Below are positions 10,031 through 18,480 of a DNA stretch of 64,000 nucleotides, one piece after another. Within the stretch, counting starts at the first letter, position 1, and every line of letters begins with the position of its first letter. Under the pieces are notes generated by a model. The model saw only the letters and a program-made list of their open reading frames with translations. It was not told the DNA's origin and did not search any database. The position numbers and the translations under genes are program-made. The stretch is from assembly GCF_001815355.1 (NCBI RefSeq), contig NZ_KV820360.1, positions 358,538-422,537 on the forward strand. Direction: 5' to 3'. This DNA is from Haemophilus sp. HMSC068C11. GTDB taxonomy: Bacteria > Pseudomonadota > Gammaproteobacteria > Enterobacterales > Pasteurellaceae.

Positions 10031-10072
10031 ATTTTTCCTGACTTTATTTAAAAAAGTGAAGTCAGGAAAAAT
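10031..10072. promoter_or_regulatory. 14-base perfect inverted repeat before the GyrI-like gene
   Basis: The arms at 10031-10044 and 10059-10072 (ATTTTTCCTGACTT and its complement) are perfect over 14 bases, with a 14-base loop. The repeat lies 16 bases before the ATG at 10088. It may be an operator, an mRNA hairpin, or a second terminator protecting the next gene from dnaK read-through; I cannot decide between these. Confidence 0.5.
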
Positions 10073-10087
10073 AAACCCGGAGGATAA

Positions 10088-10486
10088 ATGGCGTTAAAAC
10101 TCTACCCAATCGTACAACAACGCTTAAATAACAACATAGCAAATGAGATAATCTCAACCCTTTGGCAAAACAATCTTGATAAACTACCACAAGGTCACTG
10201 TTGTTATGGCATCTATTTTAATTATGCTACGAATCACCTAGCAGACTATGATTTTGCGATTGCAAGTGAAGTAGTATTAGAGACAGATATTCCGGTGATT
10301 GAAATTGAAGATTTGAGTTTCTACGAAGTTTTTCGTTGCAAAGTAAATGAAATTTATCAAACATGGCAACTAATCTGGAAAAAAGAACAACAAGATTTAC
10401 TTAAGCGGGCTTATTCGGTGGATTTTGAAAAATACCACTCTGATGGTTTGGTAGAAATTTATATCGCTGTTGTACCACACTGCTAA
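10088..10486 (+). CDS. GyrI-like / effector-binding domain protein
   Basis: This 132-residue protein resembles a stand-alone GyrI-like (AraC effector-binding) domain, a SHS2-type fold that binds small molecules. The features that suggest this are the middle segment EIEDLSFYEVF, the W-x-x-IWKKEQQ stretch and the end DFEKYHSDGLVEIYIAVV, which match the family's typical WxxW and F-E-x-Y...EIYIPV pattern. There is no DNA-binding domain and no signal peptide. It has a clear SD (CCCGGAGGATAAATG). It sits between dnaK and the O-acetylhomoserine sulfhydrylase gene. The ligand and role are unknown; the family call rests on pattern memory only. Confidence 0.6.
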   Translation: MALKLYPIVQQRLNNNIANEIISTLWQNNLDKLPQGHCCYGIYFNYATNHLADYDFAIASEVVLETDIPVIEIEDLSFYEVFRCKVNEIYQTWQLIWKKEQQDLLKRAYSVDFEKYHSDGLVEIYIAVVPHC

Positions 10487-10495
10487 GCTCAAAAG

Positions 10496-10528
10496 TGCGT
10501 AAAATTTTATAAAAAAAGACCGCACTTT
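10496..10528 (+). terminator. Imperfect USS-pair terminator after the GyrI-like gene
   Basis: An inverted pair consisting of an imperfect USS (AAAAGTGCG, lacking the final GT) and an exact complement ACCGCACTT at 10519-10527 can form a stem downstream of the GyrI-like gene. Confidence 0.5.
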
Positions 10529-10562
10529 ACCCCAAAACAAACACAACTTAAAGGAAAAAACA

Positions 10563-11831
10563 ATGAAATTCGAAACGAAATGCCTCCATGCTGGCTATAG
10601 CCCTAAAAACGGTGAGCCACGTGTTCAACCAATCGTACAAAGCACCACTTATACTTACGATTCTGCAGAAGAAATTGGCAAGTTATTTGATTTACAAGCA
10701 GCTGGTTATTTTTATACTCGCTTAGCAAACCCAACAACAAATGCGGCTGAAGAAAAAATCACGGCACTTGAAGGTGGCGTGGCAACAATGTGTACTGCTT
10801 CTGGTCAATCTGCGGTTTTCTATGCGATGTTGAATATTTTAGAAGCAGGCGATCATTTCATTTCCTCTTCTTATGTATATGGCGGTACTTACAATTTATT
10901 TGCCCATACATTCAAAAAAATGGGCATTGAAGTGAGTTTTGTGGATCAAGACTTACCGCTTGAAGAACTCAAAAAAGCGATTCGTCCAAATACAAAAGCT
11001 GTTTTTGCTGAAACTATTGCTAACCCTGCTTTACAAGTATTAGATATTGAAAAATTTGCTGCCTTAGCGAAAGCTGCAGAGGCGCCATTATTAATTGATA
11101 ACACTTTTGCCACCCCTTATTTTTGTCGCCCAATCGAATTTGGCGCAAATGTGGTCATTCACAGCACATCTAAATATTTAGATGGTCATGCGATTGCCTT
11201 AGGTGGAGCCATTACTGATGGTGGTAACTTTAATTGGAATAACGGCAAATATCCGCAATTAAGCACGCCAGACCAAACTTATCATGGTTTAGTTTATACA
11301 GAAACCTTTGGTCCTGCGGCTTATATTGTTAAAGCACGTGTGCAATTAATGCGTGATTTAGGTGCTACTCCTGCCCCACAAAATAGTTTCTTGTTGAATG
11401 TAGGCATGGAAACCCTTGCTCTTCGCATGCAACGTCATTATGAAAATGCACAGGCTGTAGCAGAGTTTTTAGAAAAACATCCGCAAGTTGCTAAAGTGAA
11501 TTATCCTGGCTTACCAAGTTCGCCAGATTATGCCCTCAAACAAAAATACTTACCTAACGGTTTGTGTGGCGTTATTTCCTTTGAGATTAAAGGTGATAAA
11601 GAAACCGCGGCAAAATGGTTAAACGCATTGCAAATGACCTCTCGTGAAGTACACGTAGCCGATATTCGTACTTGTGCATTACATCCCGCAACTTCAACGC
11701 ATCGCCAATTAAGTGAAGCTGAATTAGAAAAAGCGGGGATTTCTGCAGGACTTATTCGACTTTCTTGCGGTATTGAAAATATTCAAGATATTTTAGCTGA
11801 CTTAGAGCAAGCATTCGCTGCAGCTAAATAA
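10563..11831 (+). CDS. metY: O-acetylhomoserine sulfhydrylase (PLP-dependent)
   Basis: This 422-residue enzyme belongs to the Cys/Met-metabolism PLP family (fold type I). The length and sequence fit O-acetyl-L-homoserine aminocarboxypropyltransferase, which makes homocysteine directly from O-acetylhomoserine and sulfide. The Schiff-base lysine is in VIHSTSKYLDGH (around K209). The cofactor-phosphate region is TASGQSAVFYAM, and the substrate-carboxylate arginine lies in LIRLSCGIEN. A good SD (AAAGGAAAAAACAATG) fixes the start. No MetJ box or methionine riboswitch was seen upstream. A cystathionine gamma-synthase role is less likely because members of that group are usually shorter (about 380 residues). 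Confidence 0.88.
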   Translation: MKFETKCLHAGYSPKNGEPRVQPIVQSTTYTYDSAEEIGKLFDLQAAGYFYTRLANPTTNAAEEKITALEGGVATMCTASGQSAVFYAMLNILEAGDHFISSSYVYGGTYNLFAHTFKKMGIEVSFVDQDLPLEELKKAIRPNTKAVFAETIANPALQVLDIEKFAALAKAAEAPLLIDNTFATPYFCRPIEFGANVVIHSTSKYLDGHAIALGGAITDGGNFNWNNGKYPQLSTPDQTYHGLVYTETFGPAAYIVKARVQLMRDLGATPAPQNSFLLNVGMETLALRMQRHYENAQAVAEFLEKHPQVAKVNYPGLPSSPDYALKQKYLPNGLCGVISFEIKGDKETAAKWLNALQMTSREVHVADIRTCALHPATSTHRQLSEAELEKAGISAGLIRLSCGIENIQDILADLEQAFAAAK

Positions 11832-11840
11832 GTATTATAA

Positions 11841-11859
11841 GGCAGGCAGATTGCCTGCC
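11841..11859 (+). terminator. Hairpin after metY
   Basis: A perfect 8-base stem (GGCAGGCA, 11841-11848; TGCCTGCC, 11852-11859) with a 3-base loop lies 10 bases after the metY stop. The following ACTTTAAAT is only weakly U-rich. Confidence 0.65.
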
Positions 11860-11966
11860 ACTTTAAATAACGAGAGATAAAAACGTTCAGCTTATCGCTT
11901 ATTTTTATTTGTTTACTTATCTTAATAGTAAGCAAACAAAAACAAGTATAAATTAACGTATTTACC

Positions 11967-11994
11967 CTTGATATTTCTGCCTTCGGCATCATTT
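11967..11994 (+). promoter_or_regulatory. Sigma-32-like promoter of dnaJ
   Basis: CTTGATA (11967-11973), a 13-base spacer and CATCATTT (11987-11994) resemble the sigma-32 consensus and have the same spacing as the dnaK promoter. An imperfect 12-base hairpin (11908-11940) lies just upstream. The site fits dnaJ keeping its own heat-shock control after separation from dnaK. Confidence 0.55.
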
Positions 11995-12084
11995 TTATTG
12001 TTAGGTATGTTGTTAATGCAGTACCACACAATAACAAAATAAAATTTTTTAAATTTATATTTTTAAACGGAAAACGAAAACATT

Positions 12085-13221
12085 ATGGCAAAGAAAGATT
12101 ATTACGACGTTCTTGGTGTTGAACGTGGCGCAGATGAAAAAGCAATTAAACGTGCTTACAAAAAACTCGCCATGCAATATCACCCCGATAGAACCAAAGG
12201 TGATAAAGCCAAAGAAGAAAAATTTAAAGAAATCCAAGAAGCCTATGAAATCCTAGGTGATAAAGAAAAACGCGCCGCTTACGATCAATACGGTCATGCA
12301 GCCTTTGAACAAGGTGGCATGGGAGGCGGCGGCTTTGGTGGTGGATTCAGCGGCGCTGATTTCGGTGATATTTTTGGTGATATGTTCGGCGATATCTTCG
12401 GTGGTGGCGGACGTGGTCGTCAGCGTGTAGTACGCGGTGAAGATTTACGTTATGACATCCAAATTACGTTAGAAGAAGCCGTAAAAGGTACAACCAAAGA
12501 CATCCAAATCAATACGCTTGCTCACTGTGATAGCTGTGATGGCTCTGGTGCAGAAAAAGGATCAAAAGTTGAAACATGTCCAAGCTGTCATGGTTCTGGT
12601 CGTGTTCGTCGTCAACAAGGTTTCTTCGTAACTGAAGCGGTTTGTCCAACTTGTCATGGCTCAGGTAAGAAAATTGAAAAAACATGTAAAAGCTGCCATG
12701 GCGAAGGTCGTGTTCACAAGAAGAAAAACCTTTCCGTTAAAATCCCAGCGGGTGTGGATACCGGCAATCAATTACGTTTAAGTGGTGAAGGTGCGGCTGG
12801 CGAAAATGGTGCACCAGCAGGCGATTTATATGTGGTCATTCACGTTAAAGAACATCATATCTTTGAACGTGATGGAAATAACCTTTACTGTGAAGTACCA
12901 ATCAGTTTCTCAATGGCAGCGTTAGGTGGAGAAATTGAGGTTCCAACCTTAGACGGTAAAGTGAAACTCAAAATTCCTGCGGAAACCCAAACAGGCAAAC
13001 TCTTCCGCATGCGTGGTAAAGGGGTAACCTCTACACGTAGCGGCTACGCAGGCGATCTCATTTGCCGCGTGGTGATTGAAACACCGGTAAACTTAAATAA
13101 AGAACAAAAAGAATTATTAGAAAAACTGGAAGAAAGTTTGAAAGGGCAAAAATCTCATAGCCCAAAATCTTCAAGCTTTTTAGACGGTGTGAAGAAATTC
13201 TTTGATAATTTAGGTAAGTAA
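12085..13221 (+). CDS. dnaJ: Chaperone protein DnaJ (Hsp40)
   Basis: This is the type I Hsp40 co-chaperone that delivers substrates to DnaK and stimulates its ATPase. Its 378 residues contain the J domain with HPD at 33-35, a Gly/Phe-rich linker (about 75-115), four CxxCxGxG zinc repeats ([32 protein letters not shown]) and the C-terminal substrate-binding domain. It is transcribed like dnaK but separated from it by two unrelated genes. It ends in a USS-pair terminator shared with the convergent modC. Confidence 0.99.
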   Translation: MAKKDYYDVLGVERGADEKAIKRAYKKLAMQYHPDRTKGDKAKEEKFKEIQEAYEILGDKEKRAAYDQYGHAAFEQGGMGGGGFGGGFSGADFGDIFGDMFGDIFGGGGRGRQRVVRGEDLRYDIQITLEEAVKGTTKDIQINTLAHCDSCDGSGAEKGSKVETCPSCHGSGRVRRQQGFFVTEAVCPTCHGSGKKIEKTCKSCHGEGRVHKKKNLSVKIPAGVDTGNQLRLSGEGAAGENGAPAGDLYVVIHVKEHHIFERDGNNLYCEVPISFSMAALGGEIEVPTLDGKVKLKIPAETQTGKLFRMRGKGVTSTRSGYAGDLICRVVIETPVNLNKEQKELLEKLEESLKGQKSHSPKSSSFLDGVKKFFDNLGK

Positions 13222-13231
13222 GCCTAAACAG

Positions 13232-13276
13232 AAAGTGCGGTCAATTTTAAAACTATTTTGAAATTGACCGCACTTT
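13232..13276. terminator. USS-pair terminator between dnaJ and modC
   Basis: Two exact uptake signals in inverted orientation (arms 13232-13247 and 13261-13276, including the extension CAATTT/AAATTG) form a perfect 16-base stem between convergent genes; it can act in both directions. Confidence 0.85.
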
Positions 13277-13280
13277 TACT

Positions 13281-14336
13281 TTATACGACTGAAATGGCTT
13301 TTATTTGTACATAAACATCCATGCCTTGAGCAAGGCGTAATTCATTAAATGCCCATTTACTAATGCTTGCCCAAACTTTATGACCTTCCACCAACACCGC
13401 AATATCAATGCGATTCTCTTGCGGAACGATTTGTACAATTTGCCCACGTAAGATATTACGAATACTCGTTTGTTCAGGCTTGCTGAGAGTGAGTGATACA
13501 TCAGAACTGTAAATACAGATACGTACCTTTTCATTTGCTTGATGATGCACTTCGTTGATCCAAAGCTGTTGTTCGCCCAAAGAAAGAGCGGTCATTTTAT
13601 AGGTTGGATTATGTAAATATACAGGCAACGCCAACACACTACTCTGCTCCGATTCACCTTTCCAAGGGGCAAATAACGGACTGTTCCATACATTTTCTAA
13701 GGTGTCATAGGCTTTGACTTTACCGTTTTCCATCAGCACAACACGATCTGACAAACGTAATAACTCGTCTAAACTGTGCGTCACATATAAAATCGGCACA
13801 TTAATTTCTTTGGATAGACTTTCCAGATATTGCATAAGCTCACGTTTGCGAGGCACATCTAAAGCTGAAAGCGGTTCATCCATTAACAAAATATCAGGAT
13901 CTGTTAATAAAGCTCGCCCAATCGCCACACGTTGTTTTTCGCCCCCCGATAAAGTCAGAGGATAGCGTTTGAGTAACGGTTCAATACCAAGTAGCTGAAC
14001 GATATAGTCAAAGTCTTCACGGCTGACATTCTTCATGCCATAACGTAAATTGCCTTTGACGTTGTAATGCGGAAATAAACGGGCATCTTGGAATACATAG
14101 CCAATTTTGCGCTGATGCACGGGGAGATTCTCACCGTTCTCCACATCCACCAAAGTGCGGTCATTTAAACGAATAAATCCCTGATCAGGATGAGTTAAAC
14201 CACTCACCAAATTAATCAATGAGGTTTTACCCGAACCTGACAAACCAAAAATAGCCGTCACACCTTGTGTTGGTAGCTGGAGATCCGCTTGCAAAGTCAG
14301 GCGACCTAATTGTTGTTGTACATTAATGTGTAGCAT
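13281..14336 (-). CDS. modC: Molybdate ABC transporter ATP-binding protein
   Basis: This is the ATPase of the molybdate importer ModABC. Of the 351 residues, the N-terminal two thirds form the ABC domain: Walker [10 protein letters not shown] near residue 33, signature [15 protein letters not shown], Walker [14 protein letters not shown] and the switch histidine in VTHSLDELL. The C-terminal part (about 285-351, [14 protein letters not shown] onward) is the molybdate-binding Mop/TOBE domain, which distinguishes ModC from other ABC ATPases. It overlaps the end of modB by 14 bases, implying translational coupling. Confidence 0.96.
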   Translation of the reverse strand: MLHINVQQQLGRLTLQADLQLPTQGVTAIFGLSGSGKTSLINLVSGLTHPDQGFIRLNDRTLVDVENGENLPVHQRKIGYVFQDARLFPHYNVKGNLRYGMKNVSREDFDYIVQLLGIEPLLKRYPLTLSGGEKQRVAIGRALLTDPDILLMDEPLSALDVPRKRELMQYLESLSKEINVPILYVTHSLDELLRLSDRVVLMENGKVKAYDTLENVWNSPLFAPWKGESEQSSVLALPVYLHNPTYKMTALSLGEQQLWINEVHHQANEKVRICIYSSDVSLTLSKPEQTSIRNILRGQIVQIVPQENRIDIAVLVEGHKVWASISKWAFNELRLAQGMDVYVQIKAISVV

Positions 14337-15039
14337 CGCCCTGCCCCAATTTTTTCTGCATCCGTTTACTTAAGGCTTCGGAAAGCAATAAGGAAATTAA
14401 TGAAAGGATCACCGCAAACAAGCAAAGGCGTGCAGTTTGTGCTTCTGCGCCAGGTGTTTGGATAAACGAATACATTGCTAAAGGAATGGTTTGAGTTTCA
14501 CCCGCAATATTGGAAACGAAAGTAATAGTCGCACCAAACTCCCCTAAAGAGCGTGCAAAACCTAATACTAAACCCGCCAATACACCTGGAAGAGAAAGAG
14601 GTAGCGTGATTGTAAAAAAGACTCGCCAAGGCGAAGCACCAAGCGTTTGTGCGGCTTGCTCTAATTTAAAGTCAATGCTTTCTAAGGAAAGACGAATCGC
14701 CCGCACAACCAATGGAAATGCCACCACAGCTGAAGCTAATACTGCCCCCTTCCAGCTAAAGCCGAAGGATAAGCCAAACCATTGATATAAATACTTGCCA
14801 ATAAAGCCATTACGCCCCATGGCGACTAATAATAAATAGCCGATTACCACCGGCGGTAACACCAAAGGCAGATGGATAATTCCTGTAATCAAAGACTTAC
14901 CGTAAAATTCTTTACGAGCCAGTAACCAAGCAATAAAAATTGCTAAGGGCAAACTCCAAAGCATAGAACTCAATGCGACACTCATGCTTAAGTGAATCGC
15001 ATCCCATTCCATCGGGCTTAATTGAAACCAAGAGAGCAA
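14323..15039 (-). CDS. modB: Molybdate ABC transporter permease
   Basis: This is the inner-membrane channel subunit of ModABC. Its 238 residues have five to six hydrophobic segments, and the EAA loop that contacts ModC is visible as [22 protein letters not shown] around residue 150. The family motif [16 protein letters not shown] follows. It lies 94 bases downstream of modA, with a hairpin in the gap. Confidence 0.96.
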   Translation of the reverse strand: MLSWFQLSPMEWDAIHLSMSVALSSMLWSLPLAIFIAWLLARKEFYGKSLITGIIHLPLVLPPVVIGYLLLVAMGRNGFIGKYLYQWFGLSFGFSWKGAVLASAVVAFPLVVRAIRLSLESIDFKLEQAAQTLGASPWRVFFTITLPLSLPGVLAGLVLGFARSLGEFGATITFVSNIAGETQTIPLAMYSFIQTPGAEAQTARLCLFAVILSLISLLLSEALSKRMQKKLGQGDATH

Positions 15040-15091
15040 AATATTTCCTTGTGTATATATCGATATGACGAAATTTCTTTAGAGATAACAA

Positions 15092-15113
15092 AAAGGACAG
15101 TTTCCTGTCCTTT
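15092..15113 (-). other. Intercistronic hairpin, modA-modB
   Basis: The inverted repeat AAAGGACAG / CTGTCCTTT (15092-15100 and 15105-15113) with a 4-base loop lies directly after modA and is followed on the minus strand by TTG. It is a plausible partial terminator that would leave more modA than modBC mRNA, as expected for a binding protein needed in excess. Confidence 0.6.
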
Positions 15114-15133
15114 CTTTATAAAGTCTGAGCTCA

Positions 15134-15895
15134 TTATTTCACAGAGAAACCATATTCAACAAATATTTTTTTCGCTGCGATAGATTCTAAGTAATTAAGG
15201 AAATCACGGGTATCCGCATTGTCATGATCTTTTAAAATCGCAACAGGATATTCAACTGGTTTATAGCTATCTTTAGGGAATACACCTACTGCTTTCACGT
15301 CTTTACTCACTTTCGCATCGGTGCTATACACAATACCATAAGGAGCTTCAGCCCGTTCAACTAAGGCTAATGCACCACGCACGTCTTTCGCACGCGCTAA
15401 TTTATCTTTAACTTGATCCCATAAATTTAATTTGGTTAATGATTCTTCTGCATATTGTCCTGCAGGAACATGCGCAGGATCACCCACAGATAAATAGCTG
15501 TCTTTTAAACCTTTGATCCATTCACCTTTAGCAATATCCACTGAATTAACAGCACTTTTAGCCGGCGCAATTAATACTAATTCATTGCCTGCTAATACTT
15601 TTTCAGTTTCTTTTACAGTGAGATTTTTGTCTGATAAATATTTCATCCATTTGTTGCTAGCTGAAATAAATAAGTCTGCTGGTGCACCTTCTTCAACTTG
15701 TTTTGCAAGGGTGGAAGAAGAAGCAAAAGAGAAAACCACGGTATTATTTGGCTTTTCAGTTTGGTATTGATCCGCAATTTGTTTTAACGCATCAGTCATT
15801 GAAGCTGCAGCAAACACAGTCACTTTTGCTGATGCAGCAAAAGATACACCCATACCCGCAATTAAAAGTGCGGTTGCAAATTTAGTTAATTTCAT
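15134..15895 (-). CDS. modA: Molybdate-binding periplasmic protein
   Basis: This is the periplasmic molybdate/tungstate receptor that feeds ModBC. It has 253 residues with a Sec signal peptide (cleavage near FAASA-KVTVF, residue 23). The ligand loop VFAAASMTDALKQIA follows, then FSFASSSTLAKQVEEGAPADLF, both typical of ModA. The SD is AGGAG just before the ATG. An AT-rich dyad (TATATA-N8-TATATA) in the leader is a possible ModE operator. Divergent modE lies 134 bases away. Confidence 0.95.
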   Translation of the reverse strand: MKLTKFATALLIAGMGVSFAASAKVTVFAAASMTDALKQIADQYQTEKPNNTVVFSFASSSTLAKQVEEGAPADLFISASNKWMKYLSDKNLTVKETEKVLAGNELVLIAPAKSAVNSVDIAKGEWIKGLKDSYLSVGDPAHVPAGQYAEESLTKLNLWDQVKDKLARAKDVRGALALVERAEAPYGIVYSTDAKVSKDVKAVGVFPKDSYKPVEYPVAILKDHDNADTRDFLNYLESIAAKKIFVEYGFSVK

Positions 15896-15906
15896 TATTT
15901 ATCTCC

Positions 15907-15926
15907 TATATAAATGAAACTATATA
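15907..15926. promoter_or_regulatory. Possible ModE operator upstream of modA
   Basis: TATATA at 15907-15912 and at 15921-15926 (8-base spacer) lie 12-31 bases before the modA start. E. coli ModE operators contain paired TATA-rich half-sites, and modE is divergently adjacent. The match is by composition only. Confidence 0.35.
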
Positions 15927-16029
15927 TAAAAAAATATACTACGGGTAAATTATAACTTGAATTTTTAAATAAGCATACAGAAAAACTTAAAGATCAAGTA
16001 AAATAAACAAAATTGTGTATTAGGAGGAG

Positions 16030-16800
16030 ATGATGAAACAAACTGAAATTTTACTGACGATCAAACTTCATCAAGAATTATTTATTGATCCAAAACGTGT
16101 TCGCCTCTTAAAAGAAATTAAAGAATGTGGCTCAATCAACCAAGCAGCCAAAAACGCCAAAGTAAGCTATAAAAGTGCTTGGGATCACCTTGAGGCAATG
16201 AATAAAATCAGCCCCAAACCGCTTTTAGAACGTAATATAGGTGGGAAAAATGGGGGGGGAACTTCATTAACCACTTACGCAGAACGTTTGCTGCAGCTTT
16301 ATGATTTGCTCGAACAAACACAAGAGCATGCCTTTCATATTCTGCAAGATGAGACGATCCCGCTAAACAGCCTACTTTCAGCAACGGCAAAATTCTCCTT
16401 ACAAAGTAGCGCTCGCAATCAATTTTTTGGTAAGGTGGCAAGCCAACATATCGTGGACTCCCGCTGCATTGTTGCAGTAAATATTCAGGATTTAGCTCAT
16501 CCATTACATGTTTCGATCACAATGCGCAGTGCTGAGCGTCTCAGACTCATCACTGAAAAAGAAGTGATGGTCATGTTTAAAGCCCCTTGGGTGAAAATTA
16601 GTACCACCCCATTAGAAGAAAAAAATAACCTCTTCCAAGCGACGATTCTTTCAATGGAAAACGAAGAAGCCATTGTGCAATTAAAGGACAGCTCAATTGA
16701 ATTTTGCGCGAGCATTCATAGCCAAGATGGTTGGAAAGTGGGACAAGATGTATGGTTACATGTGGAGCCAGAACAGATTATTTTAGCCACATTGAAATAA
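16030..16800 (+). CDS. modE: Molybdate-responsive transcriptional regulator
   Basis: ModE represses the mod operon when molybdate is bound. Of its 256 residues, the N-terminal part is a LysR-type winged helix (KRVRLLKEIKECGSINQAAKNAKVSYKSAWDHLE) with the family's Gly-rich wing loop GGKNGGGTSLT. The C-terminal half carries two Mop-like molybdate-binding segments (about 120-190 and 190-256). A run of eight G (16252-16259) encodes the Gly-rich loop. The gene is intact in this sequence. It is divergent from modA and ends in a USS-pair terminator. Confidence 0.95.
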   Translation: MMKQTEILLTIKLHQELFIDPKRVRLLKEIKECGSINQAAKNAKVSYKSAWDHLEAMNKISPKPLLERNIGGKNGGGTSLTTYAERLLQLYDLLEQTQEHAFHILQDETIPLNSLLSATAKFSLQSSARNQFFGKVASQHIVDSRCIVAVNIQDLAHPLHVSITMRSAERLRLITEKEVMVMFKAPWVKISTTPLEEKNNLFQATILSMENEEAIVQLKDSSIEFCASIHSQDGWKVGQDVWLHVEPEQIILATLK

Positions 16801-16810
16801 TCCCCAAAAC

Positions 16811-16842
16811 AAAAAGTGCGGTCAAAATTAACCGCACTTTTT
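16811..16842. terminator. USS-pair terminator between modE and yfbR
   Basis: AAAAAGTGCGGT (16811-16822) and ACCGCACTTTTT (16831-16842) pair perfectly across an 8-base loop between convergent genes. Confidence 0.85.
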
Positions 16843-16851
16843 TATTTTCGC

Positions 16852-17445
16852 TTATAACGCAATCTCATCAATTGAGCGTCCAAAACTCGGCAAAAAGACT
16901 TGTAAAAAATAATCCATTTCTTGACTGTGCCATTGTTCCATTAAATTTTCTAAGCGTTTTTTCGCTGTTTTAAATTCATGGTTACCATGCTCCAATTCAA
17001 ATTGAGCTTTAATATACGCACAAATCAAATCCGCTTGTTTTACTAAATGCTTTTCTTCTGGGCTAAATTGCTCGCTATCTAAATATGGTGCAAAACTCTC
17101 TTGCAATTCAGTTGGGAGCAAACTAATTAAATGCAATTCTGCAGCTGCTTCAATATCCTTATAAGCATGCGTTATTTCAGAGTTGAAATATTTAATTGGT
17201 GTGGGTAAATCACCGGTGAAAATTTCAGAGGTATCATGATACATCGCCATCACCGCAATACGTTCAGGATTGACTTTACCACCAAAAAAGCGATTTTTAA
17301 TAATGGCTAAAGCTTGTGCCACAAAGGCAACTTGCAGACTATGCTCCACCAAGTTTTCCTTTTCAATATTGCGCATCAATGACCAACGCTGAATTAAGCG
17401 AAGACGATCTAAACAGGCAAAAAAGTGACTGGTTTTAACTTCCAC
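16852..17445 (-). CDS. yfbR: 5'-deoxynucleotidase, HD-domain (YfbR family)
   Basis: This is a metal-dependent phosphohydrolase that removes phosphate from deoxyribonucleoside 5'-monophosphates. Its 197 residues match the length of E. coli YfbR. The HD metal ligands are visible: H in LVEHSLQVA (about residue 33), HD in [13 protein letters not shown] (about 68-69) and the distal aspartate in [14 protein letters not shown] (about 137). It starts 10 bases after the degS stop, so the two are probably cotranscribed. Confidence 0.9.
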   Translation of the reverse strand: MEVKTSHFFACLDRLRLIQRWSLMRNIEKENLVEHSLQVAFVAQALAIIKNRFFGGKVNPERIAVMAMYHDTSEIFTGDLPTPIKYFNSEITHAYKDIEAAAELHLISLLPTELQESFAPYLDSEQFSPEEKHLVKQADLICAYIKAQFELEHGNHEFKTAKKRLENLMEQWHSQEMDYFLQVFLPSFGRSIDEIAL

Positions 17446-17454
17446 AATATATCC

Positions 17455-18477
17455 TTAATTAGACGGGAACTCTTCAATAATCACAGGGAGATCAATCACT
17501 TTACCTAAGCGAGAAATGGTAACGATGACTTCAGTATTCGGTTTAGTATCACTAATAATTTGCATCATTTCACGAATAGACAGGTTATCTTGTTTATTTA
17601 AACGTAAAATCACATCCCCCACCTGGATTCCCGCTTTCGCTGCAGGGCTATTGGCAGTCACGCCTGTAATCACGATACCACCGTTTGAATTAGCGGTGAT
17701 TTCACTTTGTACCCCAAAATAACCACGAATCACGCGTCCATCGCGAATAATTTTATATAACACATCATTGGCAATGCTGATTGGAATCGCAAAATTCAGA
17801 CCTTCTGCAATTTCATTGGCTGTTTTACCAATACTTAACGTGCTGATCCCTACTAATTCGCCTGCTGAGTTAATCAACGCGCCACCAGAGTTACCACGGT
17901 TAATTGATGCATCTGTTTGAATAAAGTTTTGACGACCTAAAGAATCCCCTACGGCACTACGCCCTACCGCACTGATAATCCCTTGAGAAACACTTTGACC
18001 AAGGTTATACGGGTTACCAATAGCAAGAGCAATATCACCAACTCGTACTTGGCGTTCTTTATTTTGTGGAATGGTAGAAAGATTGGTTGCTTTGATTTTC
18101 AATACCGCAAGATCCGTCAAATTATCCGAACCGATTAAATTCGCTTCATAAATATTGCCGTTTTGCAGTGCCACCACAATTTGATCGGCATTTTGAATAA
18201 CGTGTTTATTGGTGAGAATATAACCGTCTTTAGTCATAATCACACCAGAACCTAAGTTATTTACCTGTAATTGATCGCTATCATTAATGCTGGCAGAAGA
18301 AAAAGATCGGTTATACACGTTTACCACGGCAGGAGAAGCAATTCTCACGGCACTATTAAACGAAACGATATCATCAGCAGAGAAAAGGCTGCTGTTATTG
18401 AGCTTAGGAACGGCAAATAAAATAACGCCTGCCGCAGCAAGCCCCCAAAGAGCGGAGTGGAAAAGTTTTTTAAACAT
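17455..18477 (-). CDS. degS: Periplasmic serine endoprotease DegS (HtrA family)
   Basis: This inner-membrane-anchored protease senses unfolded outer-membrane proteins and starts the cleavage of RseA that frees sigma-E. Its 340 residues have an N-terminal membrane anchor (about 8-26) and a trypsin-like domain with the catalytic triad H92 (TNKHVI), D122 (LTDLAVLKI) and S197 (GNSGGAL). One PDZ domain follows (about 250-335, GYFGVQ...SPAAKAGIQVGDVI). A single PDZ plus a retained anchor points to DegS rather than DegP/DegQ. The start is 3 bases after the ribD stop. Confidence 0.93.
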   Translation of the reverse strand: MFKKLFHSALWGLAAAGVILFAVPKLNNSSLFSADDIVSFNSAVRIASPAVVNVYNRSFSSASINDSDQLQVNNLGSGVIMTKDGYILTNKHVIQNADQIVVALQNGNIYEANLIGSDNLTDLAVLKIKATNLSTIPQNKERQVRVGDIALAIGNPYNLGQSVSQGIISAVGRSAVGDSLGRQNFIQTDASINRGNSGGALINSAGELVGISTLSIGKTANEIAEGLNFAIPISIANDVLYKIIRDGRVIRGYFGVQSEITANSNGGIVITGVTANSPAAKAGIQVGDVILRLNKQDNLSIREMMQIISDTKPNTEVIVTISRLGKVIDLPVIIEEFPSN

Positions 18478-18480
18478 TTT

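Noticed and set aside
10487..10562. MetJ box or methionine/SAM riboswitch upstream of metY
   Set aside because: No AGACGTCT-like repeats and no riboswitch core are visible; the gap is filled by a USS-pair hairpin.
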